A model generated the notes under the pieces. The model had not been told where the DNA came from. It was given only the letters and a program-made list of their open reading frames with translations, and made no database searches. The position numbers were made by a program, and so were the translations under genes. Below, piece after piece: positions 18,444 through 25,625 of a DNA stretch of 64,000 nt (within the stretch, counting starts at the first letter, position 1; each line of letters opens with the position of its first letter). The stretch is taken from positions 2,914,001 to 2,978,000 of the forward strand of contig NZ_VFNC01000002.1 of the NCBI RefSeq assembly GCF_006715395.1, given 5' to 3'. This DNA is from Streptomyces sp. SLBN-31. GTDB taxonomy: Bacteria > Actinomycetota > Actinomycetes > Streptomycetales > Streptomycetaceae.

Positions 18444-18466
18444 ACCAGTTCACAAGTCGGTAACTG
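18437..18466 (+). promoter_or_regulatory. Promoter of the tetR gene
   Basis: TTGACA (18437-18442), 18-bp spacer, TAACTG (18461-18466), then six bases to the ATG at 18473. This is a consensus sigma-70-type (HrdB) promoter for a leaderless transcript. Confidence 0.7.
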
Positions 18467-18472
18467 ACGCGT

Positions 18473-19099
18473 ATGGAGACACTCCGCGAGCGCAAGAAAC
18501 AGCGCACCAGGGACGCGCTGCTGCGGGCCGCCGTCGAACTGTTCACCACACGCGGCTACGAGCGGACGACCGTCGACGACATCGCCGAGGCCGTCGACGT
18601 CTCCCAGCGCACCTTCTTCCGCTACTACGCGGGCAAGGAGGAGGCCGCCCTCGCCCTGCAGGAGCTGGTGGTGGCCCGGTTCGTGGAGGCGGTGCGCGAG
18701 CGGCCGGCCGCGGAAGCGCCGATGGAGGCGCTCAAGCAGGCGGTCCTGGAGGGCTGGCAGACCCTGAACGAGGTGATCGAGGCCGTCGTACCCGTCGAGC
18801 TGTACCTGCGCATGTACCGGGTGATCGAGTCGACCCCGGTCCTGCTCGCCGCCCATCTGCGGCGCAACATGGAGATCGAGGAGGCCATGGCGCGGGTGCT
18901 GGCCGAGCGCGAGGGCCTGGACGTGGACGCCGATCCGCGGCCGCGGCTGGCGGTGGCGGTGTTCGGCGGGGTGATGCGGGTGACCGAGCGGCAGTGGAGC
19001 ACGGGCGAGGACTTCAGCCTGGAGGCCATGCGCGCGTTGACGATCTCGCACCTCGAACAGGTGGGACCCGCACTCACGGAGAACTGGCGGACACGCTGA
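18473..19099 (+). CDS. TetR-family repressor, probable regulator of the divergent MFS exporter
   Basis: A 208-residue TetR regulator. The N-terminal HTH (residues about 8-55) shows RERKKQRTRDALLRAAVELFTTRGYERTTVDDIAEAVDVSQRTFFRYYAGKEE. The C-terminal ligand domain (LELYLRMYRVIESTPVLLA region) is of the kind found in Streptomyces efflux regulators. No Shine-Dalgarno is present; the ATG lies six bases after a -10 box. Its position divergent to the MFS gene, with one palindrome covering both promoters, makes repression of the exporter and of itself very likely (inference from arrangement). Confidence 0.93.
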   Translation: METLRERKKQRTRDALLRAAVELFTTRGYERTTVDDIAEAVDVSQRTFFRYYAGKEEAALALQELVVARFVEAVRERPAAEAPMEALKQAVLEGWQTLNEVIEAVVPVELYLRMYRVIESTPVLLAAHLRRNMEIEEAMARVLAEREGLDVDADPRPRLAVAVFGGVMRVTERQWSTGEDFSLEAMRALTISHLEQVGPALTENWRTR

Positions 19100-19190
19100 G
19101 ACACACCACGGCACCGCCACGTTTATCGAAACGTGATACCTGTCACTCGGCTCACGCGAGACCCCCTCGTTCTCCTAGTGTGTCCTCCCA

Positions 19191-20408
19191 GTGACTTCCT
19201 TCGACACCTCCCCGCAACTGAACGTCTGGCGCGCACTGCTCGCGCTGGCCGTCGTCTTCGTGATGCTGGCGACCACCGGCTGGACCGCCCTGCGCAGCCA
19301 CGGCGCGAAGACCCCGCTCCAGGCCTCGCTGTCCTCGTGGGAGCACGGCCGGATACACGGCCACGGCCTGCCGGACGCGGACGCCTCCCCCACGCGCCTG
19401 GCCCGCTTCTTCGCCTCGCTCACCGCACAGGAACGCGCGCTGCTCGCCCGCCGCTACCCGCTCGCGGTCGGCAACATGAACGGCGCCCCCGTCGCCCTGC
19501 GCTACCGCGCCAACCGTCTCGCGCTGGACTCCCAGCGCAAGGTCGAGATGCGACGCATGCACGACAGCCGTCTCTCGCCCGCCGGGCAGCAGGAAGCGGG
19601 CCGCCGTATGCACCGCTACGAGTCGCTGCTCCAGCGCGGCCGGCACATCCTCGCCTTCGACCCCGACGGCAGCGGCCGGGTCGCCGAGGTGTTCGGGAAC
19701 CTGACGCGGGCCCGGCGGGTCTCGGTGATCGTCCCCGGCGTCGACACCGACCTGCTCACCTTCCAGAAGACCTACCGCCCGTACTCCGCGCCGGTCGGCA
19801 TGGCCAAGTCGCTGTACGCGGCCGAGCGGGACGCCAGCCCGACGACGCGTACGGCCGTGATCGCCTGGGCCGACTACACGGCACCGGCCGGGCTCGGCAT
19901 CGACTCGGCGACGGGGACACGCGCGAGGGACGGCGCGGTACGGCTGAACGCCCTGCTGGGGGCGCTGCCCGGCAGGACGCGGGTCGCCCTGTTCTGCCAC
20001 AGCTACGGCTCGGTCGTCTGCGGGGTCGCCGCGCACGCGCTGCCGCGCCGGGTGTCCGACATCGTCGCCGCCGCCAGCCCCGGCATGCGCGTCGAGAGGG
20101 CGGCGGGCCTGCACACCTCCGCCACGGTGTGGGCGATGCGGGACACCACGGACTGGATCCAGGACGTGCCCTACCTCCAGCTCGGCGGGCTCGGGCACGG
20201 CGCCGATCCGGTGTCGGCCGCCTTCGGCGCGCGGGTGCTGTCGGCAGAGGGCGCCAAGGGCCACGCCGGGTACTTCGAGCCCGGCACCGCGAGCCTGCTG
20301 AACTTCGCGGAGATCGGGGTTGGCGCGTACCGGTCGGTGGTCTGCGCACGCGAAGACGGCGTGTGCAGCGCGGGTTTGTCCGGTACGGCGACGGCCGGAC
20401 GCGCGTAG
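19191..20408 (+). CDS. DUF1023 alpha/beta hydrolase, membrane-anchored or secreted
   Basis: A 405-residue protein. An N-terminal hydrophobic segment (RALLALAVVFVMLATTGWTAL) acts as anchor or signal. Residues about 170-345 form the DUF1023 alpha/beta hydrolase domain, with RVSVIVPGVDTDL and the nucleophile elbow CHSYGSVVCG (GxSxG variant HSYGS); a C-terminal histidine in AKGHAGYFEPGTASLLN may complete the triad. The family is common in actinobacteria and poorly characterised. GTG at 19191 is the start. A TAGTGT at 19176-19181 may be its -10 box. Confidence 0.85.
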   Translation: MTSFDTSPQLNVWRALLALAVVFVMLATTGWTALRSHGAKTPLQASLSSWEHGRIHGHGLPDADASPTRLARFFASLTAQERALLARRYPLAVGNMNGAPVALRYRANRLALDSQRKVEMRRMHDSRLSPAGQQEAGRRMHRYESLLQRGRHILAFDPDGSGRVAEVFGNLTRARRVSVIVPGVDTDLLTFQKTYRPYSAPVGMAKSLYAAERDASPTTRTAVIAWADYTAPAGLGIDSATGTRARDGAVRLNALLGALPGRTRVALFCHSYGSVVCGVAAHALPRRVSDIVAAASPGMRVERAAGLHTSATVWAMRDTTDWIQDVPYLQLGGLGHGADPVSAAFGARVLSAEGAKGHAGYFEPGTASLLNFAEIGVGAYRSVVCAREDGVCSAGLSGTATAGRA

Positions 20409-20475
20409 AGGGCGCAGAAACCACGGTCTGCGCGGGGTGGCGACGAAGGAGCTGACCACGCATACGATGAGCCGC

Positions 20476-21330
20476 ATGGGTGACGTACTGGCCGGATTTC
20501 ATGCCGCCTGGGAGTTCGAGTCCGACTCCGTGCTCATCCGCTACGAACGGGGGATTCGGACACCCAAGCTCTTCCAGGCGCTCGGGGAACGCCGGGTTCC
20601 GCTCGAGGCGATCGCGGGCGTGACGCTGGCGCCGGGCCGGCGCGGGACCGTGGTGGTGCGGGCCGAGCTGCGCGAGGGCGCCGATCCGCTGCTGGATGCG
20701 GCGGCCGGGCAGCTGAAGGAGACGTGCGACCCGTACCGGCTGGTGCTGCCCGCCGAGCGGGAGACGCTGGCCGAGTACTACGTCGACGAGCTGCGGCCGC
20801 TGCTGGGCGGCGCTGGTCCGGTTGAGCGTCATCTGGTGGCCGCGCCCGAGGCGCCGCGCCAGTTCAAGGCGTACGACGCGAAGGCGTCCTTCGACGGCAG
20901 GACGGTGAGCTTCCGCTGGTTCTGGACCGGGGCGTCGTCGGCGAAGTGGAAGGCCGGCGACCAGGTCTTCGCCGTGGACGAGCTCAGCGGGGTGGAGTGG
21001 CGCTCGCCGGAGGTGTTCGAAGGGCATCTGCGGCTGCTGCGGCGCGCCGGGGCGGGGACGCCGGCGCAAGCCGACCAGGATCCGGCGTCCGTGGTGTTCG
21101 GGCTCGGGTACGGTCCCGTCCACGAGTCGCTGCCGTTCGCGGCGGCCGTGCTGGCGGCCGTACGGGAACGCGGGGCGGCCCCCGCGGTCGTTCCCGCGGT
21201 GGCCGCCCCGCGCCGGGATCCCGCCGACATCGCCGAACGCATCCGTCACCTGGGCGAGTTGCACCAGGCCGGGCTGGTGACGGACGAGGAGTTCTCGGTG
21301 AAGAAGGCGGAGCTGCTCGCGGAGCTCTGA
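20476..21330 (+). CDS. DUF4429 domain protein with C-terminal SHOCT helix pair
   Basis: A 284-residue cytoplasmic protein. Two successive DUF4429 units (GDVLAGFHAAWEFESDSVLIRYERG..., then QFKAYDAKASFDGRTVSFRWFWTG...) resemble PH-like beta folds. They are followed by an Ala/Pro linker and a SHOCT module (DIAERIRHLGELHQAGLVTDEEFSVKKAELL). The ATG at 20476 is chosen because TACGAT (20463-20468) lies seven bases upstream, as in other leaderless genes here. It ends one base before the convergent aldo-keto reductase gene. The role is unknown. Confidence 0.88.
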   Translation: MGDVLAGFHAAWEFESDSVLIRYERGIRTPKLFQALGERRVPLEAIAGVTLAPGRRGTVVVRAELREGADPLLDAAAGQLKETCDPYRLVLPAERETLAEYYVDELRPLLGGAGPVERHLVAAPEAPRQFKAYDAKASFDGRTVSFRWFWTGASSAKWKAGDQVFAVDELSGVEWRSPEVFEGHLRLLRRAGAGTPAQADQDPASVVFGLGYGPVHESLPFAAAVLAAVRERGAAPAVVPAVAAPRRDPADIAERIRHLGELHQAGLVTDEEFSVKKAELLAEL

Positions 21331-21331
21331 G

Positions 21332-22348
21332 TCACTCCCGGCCGGCGGACGCGAACGTCATGTCCGCGTACCGGTCGCCCGCGACCTGCCCTGCGATCGG
21401 CTCCAGGACGGCCAGCTCGTCCTTCGTCAGTTCGATCGTGGCCGCCCGCACGTTCTCCTCCACCCGCGTCGGTTTGCGGGTGCCCGGTATCGGGACGACC
21501 GGGAGGCCGTGCACCGACGCCTGCTGCTGCACCCAGGCCAGGGCGATCTGGCCGAGGGAGGCGCCGTGCGCCTCGGCGACCGTGCGGACGGGCTCCAGCA
21601 GGGCGACGTTCGCCGCCGCGTTCTCGCCGGTGAAGCGGGGCTGCTGGCGGCGGACGTCGTCGGCGGTGAGGTCCTTGTCGGCGTTGGTGAAGGAGCCGGT
21701 GAGGAAGCCCCGGCCGAGCGGGGAGTACGGGACCAGGGCGACGCCCAGCTCTCGGGCGGCCGGCACCACGTTGGCCTCGATGTCCCGGCTGAACAGCGAC
21801 CACTCCGACTGCACGGCGGCGATCGGGTGGACGGCCTGGGCCGCGCGCAGTTCGCCTGCCGTGACCTCGCTCAGCCCCAGGTGCTTGACCTTGCCCTCGC
21901 GGACCAGCTCGGCCATGGTGCCGACGGTCTCCTCGATCGGCACGTTCACGTCGCGCCGGTGCATGTAGTAGAGGTCGATGACGTCGACGTCCAGGCGCTT
22001 CAGGCTCGCCTCGACGGCCTGGCGGATGTAGGGCGGGTCGTTGCGGATGATCCGGCGGGTGGGTTCGTCCGGCGGGATTGACAGGGCGAACTTGGTCGCG
22101 ATGACGACGGCGTCCCGGTTGGCCCTGAAGAACGGGGACAGGAACCTCTCGTTCTCGCCCCGGCCGTACGCGTCCGCCGTGTCGAACAGCGTGACGCCCA
22201 GCTCCAGCGCCCGCTCCAGGGTGGCCCTCGACTCCTTCGCGTCGGCGGGGCCGTAGGCGAAGCTCATGCCCATGCAGCCCAGGCCCTGTACGCCGGCCTC
22301 GGGGCCGGTCGCACCCAGCCGTGCGGTCGGGATCCTGCCGTCCGTCAT
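21332..22348 (-). CDS. Aldo/keto reductase
   Basis: A 338-residue NADPH-dependent carbonyl reductase with an (alpha/beta)8 barrel. Catalytic residues are visible: Asp and Tyr in FDTADAYG, Lys in VIATKFAL, His in DLYYMHRRDVNVP. The coenzyme loop is VPIPGTRKPTRVEENVRA. The start ATG overlaps the stop of the upstream merR gene by four bases (ATGA), so the two form one operon. MerR regulators paired with this AKR branch usually respond to electrophilic or redox stress (family knowledge). Confidence 0.94.
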   Translation of the reverse strand: MTDGRIPTARLGATGPEAGVQGLGCMGMSFAYGPADAKESRATLERALELGVTLFDTADAYGRGENERFLSPFFRANRDAVVIATKFALSIPPDEPTRRIIRNDPPYIRQAVEASLKRLDVDVIDLYYMHRRDVNVPIEETVGTMAELVREGKVKHLGLSEVTAGELRAAQAVHPIAAVQSEWSLFSRDIEANVVPAARELGVALVPYSPLGRGFLTGSFTNADKDLTADDVRRQQPRFTGENAAANVALLEPVRTVAEAHGASLGQIALAWVQQQASVHGLPVVPIPGTRKPTRVEENVRAATIELTKDELAVLEPIAGQVAGDRYADMTFASAGRE

Positions 22349-22815
22349 CGGACCTTCTCCCCCTCGTAGGCGCGGGCGCGGCCGGCGTCGGCGTAGAAGC
22401 TGATCTTCCGGTCGAGCACCGCGAGTGTGTCCTGCAGCTCCGCGATCCGGGCGAGCACGTCCCGGCGGGTCGCCTCCAGCAGTTCGAACCGCTCGCCGAA
22501 GGTGTGGTCGCCCTCGCGCACCAGCTCCGCGTACCGCACCATGTCCGCGACCGGCATGCCGGTGAGCCGGAGCTTGCCGACGAGGTCGAGCCAGTCGAGG
22601 TCGCGGTTGCTGTAGCGGCGCTGGCCGGTGTGGGAGCGGTCGACGTGCGGCATCAGACCGATGCGCTCGTACCAGCGCAGGGTGTGCGCCGTCAGCCCGG
22701 TGAAGGCGACGACCTCGCTGATCGTGTAGCTGTCCTGGCCTTCGGGGCGCCGGTGCGGGTGGGGCGGGGCTCCGCAGTAGTCGGTCCTGGTAGGGGTGGT
22801 CTCCATCACCGTCAT
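22345..22815 (-). CDS. MerR-family transcriptional regulator
   Basis: A 156-residue MerR protein. The winged helix at residues about 32-100 has YTISEVVAFTGLTAHTLRWYERIGLMPHVDRSHTGQRRYSNRDLDWLDLV, and a coiled coil (ERFELLEATRRDVLARIAELQDTLAVLDRKISFY) forms the dimer helix. No cysteine cluster for metal sensing is seen. The ATG at 22815 lies seven bases after a TAGCGT box (22823-22828, minus strand), so it is probably leaderless. A dyad typical of MerR operators covers the promoter. It is co-transcribed with the aldo/keto reductase. Confidence 0.93.
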   Translation of the reverse strand: MTVMETTPTRTDYCGAPPHPHRRPEGQDSYTISEVVAFTGLTAHTLRWYERIGLMPHVDRSHTGQRRYSNRDLDWLDLVGKLRLTGMPVADMVRYAELVREGDHTFGERFELLEATRRDVLARIAELQDTLAVLDRKISFYADAGRARAYEGEKVR

Positions 22816-22832
22816 GCCCACAACGCTATGGC

Positions 22833-22850
22833 CTTCGAGTGCACTCCAAG
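22833..22850. promoter_or_regulatory. Candidate MerR operator dyad
   Basis: CTTCGAGTG and CACTCCAAG form an 18-bp dyad (8 of 9 pairs matched). It lies directly upstream of the -10 box of the merR-AKR operon, where MerR regulators bind to adjust the promoter spacer. Confidence 0.65.
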
Positions 22851-23037
22851 CAAGCGGAACCGGTAAGAATTCGGCGCCTCTTGCGCCACTGTGCGGCTCG
22901 GTCGCCTCCGGGGGCGCCCCCTGCGGCTCCCTCGCGGCCGGCGCGTCGGCACGGTGGGCGTTGGTGGGCAGTTGCCGGGGCTGCCCAGCCGGACCCCAGG
23001 ATGATGCTCGGACTCCGAGCGGCTTAGGCTCGGCTTC

Positions 23038-23853
23038 ATGTCCTTGCAGAGCCTCGCGTTGATCGAGAACTGGCCGGTTTCCACCGCTGCGGCGGGCGTC
23101 GTGCGGGCCGACGGCACGGTCCTGGGGGTCCACGGGCCGGCCGACCGTCCCTTTCCGCTGGCCTCGGTCACCAAGCCGCTCGCGGCGTACGCCGCCCTCG
23201 TCGCGTACGAGGAGGGGGCGGTCGAGCTCGACGAGCCGGCCGGGCCGGCGGGGTCGACGGTGCGGCATCTGCTGGCGCACACCTCCGGGCTCGCCTTCGA
23301 CGAACACCGCGTCACGGCCCCGCCGGGTGAGCGCCGGCTGTACTCCAACGCCGGCTTCGAGCAGCTCGGCGACCACATCGCCAAGGCGACGGACATCCCG
23401 TTCGGCGAGTACCTGCGGCAGGCGGTGCTGGAGCCGCTGGGCATGACGTCGACGACGCTCGACGGCTCCCCGGCGAAGGACGGCGTCTCGACCATGGCCG
23501 ACCTGCTGCGGTTCGCGGCGGAGGTGCAGGCACCGCGCCTGCTGGACCCGCGCACGGTCGCGCAGGCGATGACCGTCCAGTACCCGGGGACGAAGGGTGT
23601 CCTGCCGGGCTACGGCCACCAGAACCCCAACGACTGGGGCCTAGGCTTCGAGATCCGCGACTCCAAGTCCCCGCACTGGACGGGCGCTTCCTCCTCCCCC
23701 CGTACCTTCGGCCACTTCGGCCAGTCGGGCACGTTCCTGTGGATCGACCCGGACGCGGGGGTGGCGTGCGCCGCTCTGACGGACCGGAATTTCGGGCCGT
23801 GGGCCGTGGAGGCGTGGCCCGCGTTCACCGACGCGGTGCTGGACGAGATCTGA
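23038..23853 (+). CDS. Serine hydrolase of the beta-lactamase/class C fold
   Basis: A 271-residue cytoplasmic serine hydrolase. SVTK (S43-K46) is the SxxK nucleophile motif, YSN (102-104) the second motif, and HFGQSG the third (HxG in place of KTG). No signal peptide is seen. Such proteins act as esterases or D-amino-acid peptidases rather than true beta-lactamases; the substrate is unknown. TAGGCT (23025-23030) lies seven bases before the ATG without a Shine-Dalgarno. Confidence 0.9.
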   Translation: MSLQSLALIENWPVSTAAAGVVRADGTVLGVHGPADRPFPLASVTKPLAAYAALVAYEEGAVELDEPAGPAGSTVRHLLAHTSGLAFDEHRVTAPPGERRLYSNAGFEQLGDHIAKATDIPFGEYLRQAVLEPLGMTSTTLDGSPAKDGVSTMADLLRFAAEVQAPRLLDPRTVAQAMTVQYPGTKGVLPGYGHQNPNDWGLGFEIRDSKSPHWTGASSSPRTFGHFGQSGTFLWIDPDAGVACAALTDRNFGPWAVEAWPAFTDAVLDEI

Positions 23854-23876
23854 GCATCCTCGCCGTACCCCGGCGG

Positions 23877-23910
23877 CCCGCTCGCTAAAGTTAACTCCCC
23901 TGCGAGCGGG
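23877..23910. promoter_or_regulatory. Inverted repeat upstream of the three-gene cassette
   Basis: CCCGCTCGC (23877-23885) and GCGAGCGGG (23902-23910) flank an AT-richer core that contains the palindrome AGTTAACT. It lies between the serine hydrolase and the nucleosidase-pseudokinase gene. It may terminate the former or regulate the latter. Confidence 0.45.
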
Positions 23911-23943
23911 GACAGTTGTCAGTCGGGGGAGGGAACGGGTCAC

Positions 23944-25617
23944 GTGCCACCCACGGTCGTCGTTCTGACGGCGCTGCCATGCGAATTCCAGGCCGTACGC
24001 CGCCTTCTGTCGGACGTCCACGAGGACGCGCATCCTCAGGGCACCCTCTTCGACGTGGGGCGGGTGCCCGGACTGCCGTGGCAGGTGGCGCTCGCCGAGA
24101 TCGGGGAGGGCAACAGCGGCGCCGCGGCACACACCGAGAGGGCGATCGCCTACTTCGAGGCCGCCGCGGTGTGCTTCGTCGGGGTCGCCGGTTCCCTGCG
24201 CGACGACATCCCGCTGGGCGACGTCGTGGTGGCCAGCAAGATCTATCTGCACCACGGCGGCAAGGAGGGCGACGACGGCTTCCACGCCCGCCCCCGCGCC
24301 TGGGAACCGAGGCACGACGTCGAGCAGCGGGTGCGCCGGATCGTCCGCGACGACCCTTCGGTGCACTTCAAGCCCCTGGTCGCCGGCGACGTCGTGCTGA
24401 ACTCCCGGGCGTCCCCCCTCGCCGACCTGATCGATCGCAACTACAACGACGCCGTCGCCGTCGACATGGAGAGCGCGGGCATGGCGCAGGCCGCGCACCT
24501 CAACGCCATACCGGTGCTCGCAGTCCGCGGCATCAGCGACTTCGCCGACGGCCGCAAAGCGGTCGCGGACGCGACGGGCTCGCAGCCCACGGCCGCCCGC
24601 CACGCAGCCGACGTCGCCCTACGCATCCTGCGGCAACTGCCCCTCCCCCGCCCCCGGCCACAAGCGCGCCGCGAACCCCCGCACGCGCCGGCCGTCGTAG
24701 TGGCCTCGGGTCCGGCCGCGGCCGGATCAGACACGGCGGAGTGGTGCGGCGGGGCCGTCGTCCGCGTGGACGGGGAGAAATGCTTGTTGTACGACGGCCC
24801 GGGTGACCTGCTGGCCGAGACCTCGACCCGCGACCACACTGTCCTGCGACGGCAGGCACTCGCCCATGTGCTGGACGGGCAGGGGCGCGCCCCGCGTTTC
24901 GTCTGGCTGCGGCAGGTTACGGCGGCGTACGACGGCCCGGTGGCGCGGGCGGCGCTGCGCGCACTGTCGGACGAGCACGACCTGCTGCGACGGTTGGGCC
25001 GCGGACAGGACGTTGTGCATTACGGGCGGCGCGGGGACACCGCAACGCTGGCCTTGGCGTGGCCGGTGTCCCGACGCTCCGGAACGCCGTGCGAGTCCCT
25101 CGCCGTCCTCCTGGGGGACGGCTCCGAACCTCTCAACGCCTGGCGAGCGCACCGTGTGGTGCGGGGTTTGGCCACCTCGTCCGGGATCCTCGGCAGGCTG
25201 CACGAACGCGGGCGGGCGCATCGGGCGCTGCATCCGGCCTCGCTGGTCGTCGACGACGACGGCCGATTGCTCCCGCGCGATCTCGGGCTGGCGGCGACTG
25301 CGCCCGTGCCGGGCGAGGCCCCCGGCCCGTACCAGGCCCCGGAGCAGCGACTGCGGCGCTCCCGCTCGGACGTTGCCGGCACGGCCACGGACGTGTACCG
25401 GCTCGGCGCCATCGTCCACCGCCTGCTCGCCGGGGTCCCGCCGGTGCCGGGAATGCCGTCGGCGCTCCGGGCGCTGCCTCGCCCGCTCCCCGGGGCCGAA
25501 ATCGTCGAAGACGCGCTCGCCCCCGACCCGCGCGACCGCCCCACTCCGCGCGAGCTGACCACCGGGCTGCGTACTTTGAGCGACGGCCTCGCGAACCTTG
25601 CCGTGAACGAGCAGTGA
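23944..25617 (+). CDS. Nucleosidase (MTAN-like) - protein pseudokinase fusion
   Basis: A 557-residue two-domain protein. Residues 1-235 match the nucleoside phosphorylase/MTAN fold. E14 (ALPCEFQAV), E176 (VDMESAG) and D199 (RGISDFADG) align with E12, E174 and D197 of E. coli MTAN, so the site looks active. Residues about 260-545 resemble a serine/threonine kinase: HRALHPASL (426-434) stands for HRDxxxxN, DLG (446-448) for DFG, YQAPEQ (463-468) and DVYRLG (483-488). The catalytic Asp is Ala428 and the Asn is Ser433, so it is probably a pseudokinase. GTG start at 23944. It ends 8 bases before the helicase gene. A role in cutting a nucleotide or nucleoside in a conflict system is inferred. Confidence 0.85.
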   Translation: MPPTVVVLTALPCEFQAVRRLLSDVHEDAHPQGTLFDVGRVPGLPWQVALAEIGEGNSGAAAHTERAIAYFEAAAVCFVGVAGSLRDDIPLGDVVVASKIYLHHGGKEGDDGFHARPRAWEPRHDVEQRVRRIVRDDPSVHFKPLVAGDVVLNSRASPLADLIDRNYNDAVAVDMESAGMAQAAHLNAIPVLAVRGISDFADGRKAVADATGSQPTAARHAADVALRILRQLPLPRPRPQARREPPHAPAVVVASGPAAAGSDTAEWCGGAVVRVDGEKCLLYDGPGDLLAETSTRDHTVLRRQALAHVLDGQGRAPRFVWLRQVTAAYDGPVARAALRALSDEHDLLRRLGRGQDVVHYGRRGDTATLALAWPVSRRSGTPCESLAVLLGDGSEPLNAWRAHRVVRGLATSSGILGRLHERGRAHRALHPASLVVDDDGRLLPRDLGLAATAPVPGEAPGPYQAPEQRLRRSRSDVAGTATDVYRLGAIVHRLLAGVPPVPGMPSALRALPRPLPGAEIVEDALAPDPRDRPTPRELTTGLRTLSDGLANLAVNEQ

Positions 25618-25625
25618 GAGGCGCC

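Noticed and set aside
25059-25625. 189-codon upstream extension of the helicase frame
   Set aside because: It overlaps the nucleosidase-pseudokinase coding region in another frame, and a GTG at 25626 follows a ribosome site right after that gene's stop.
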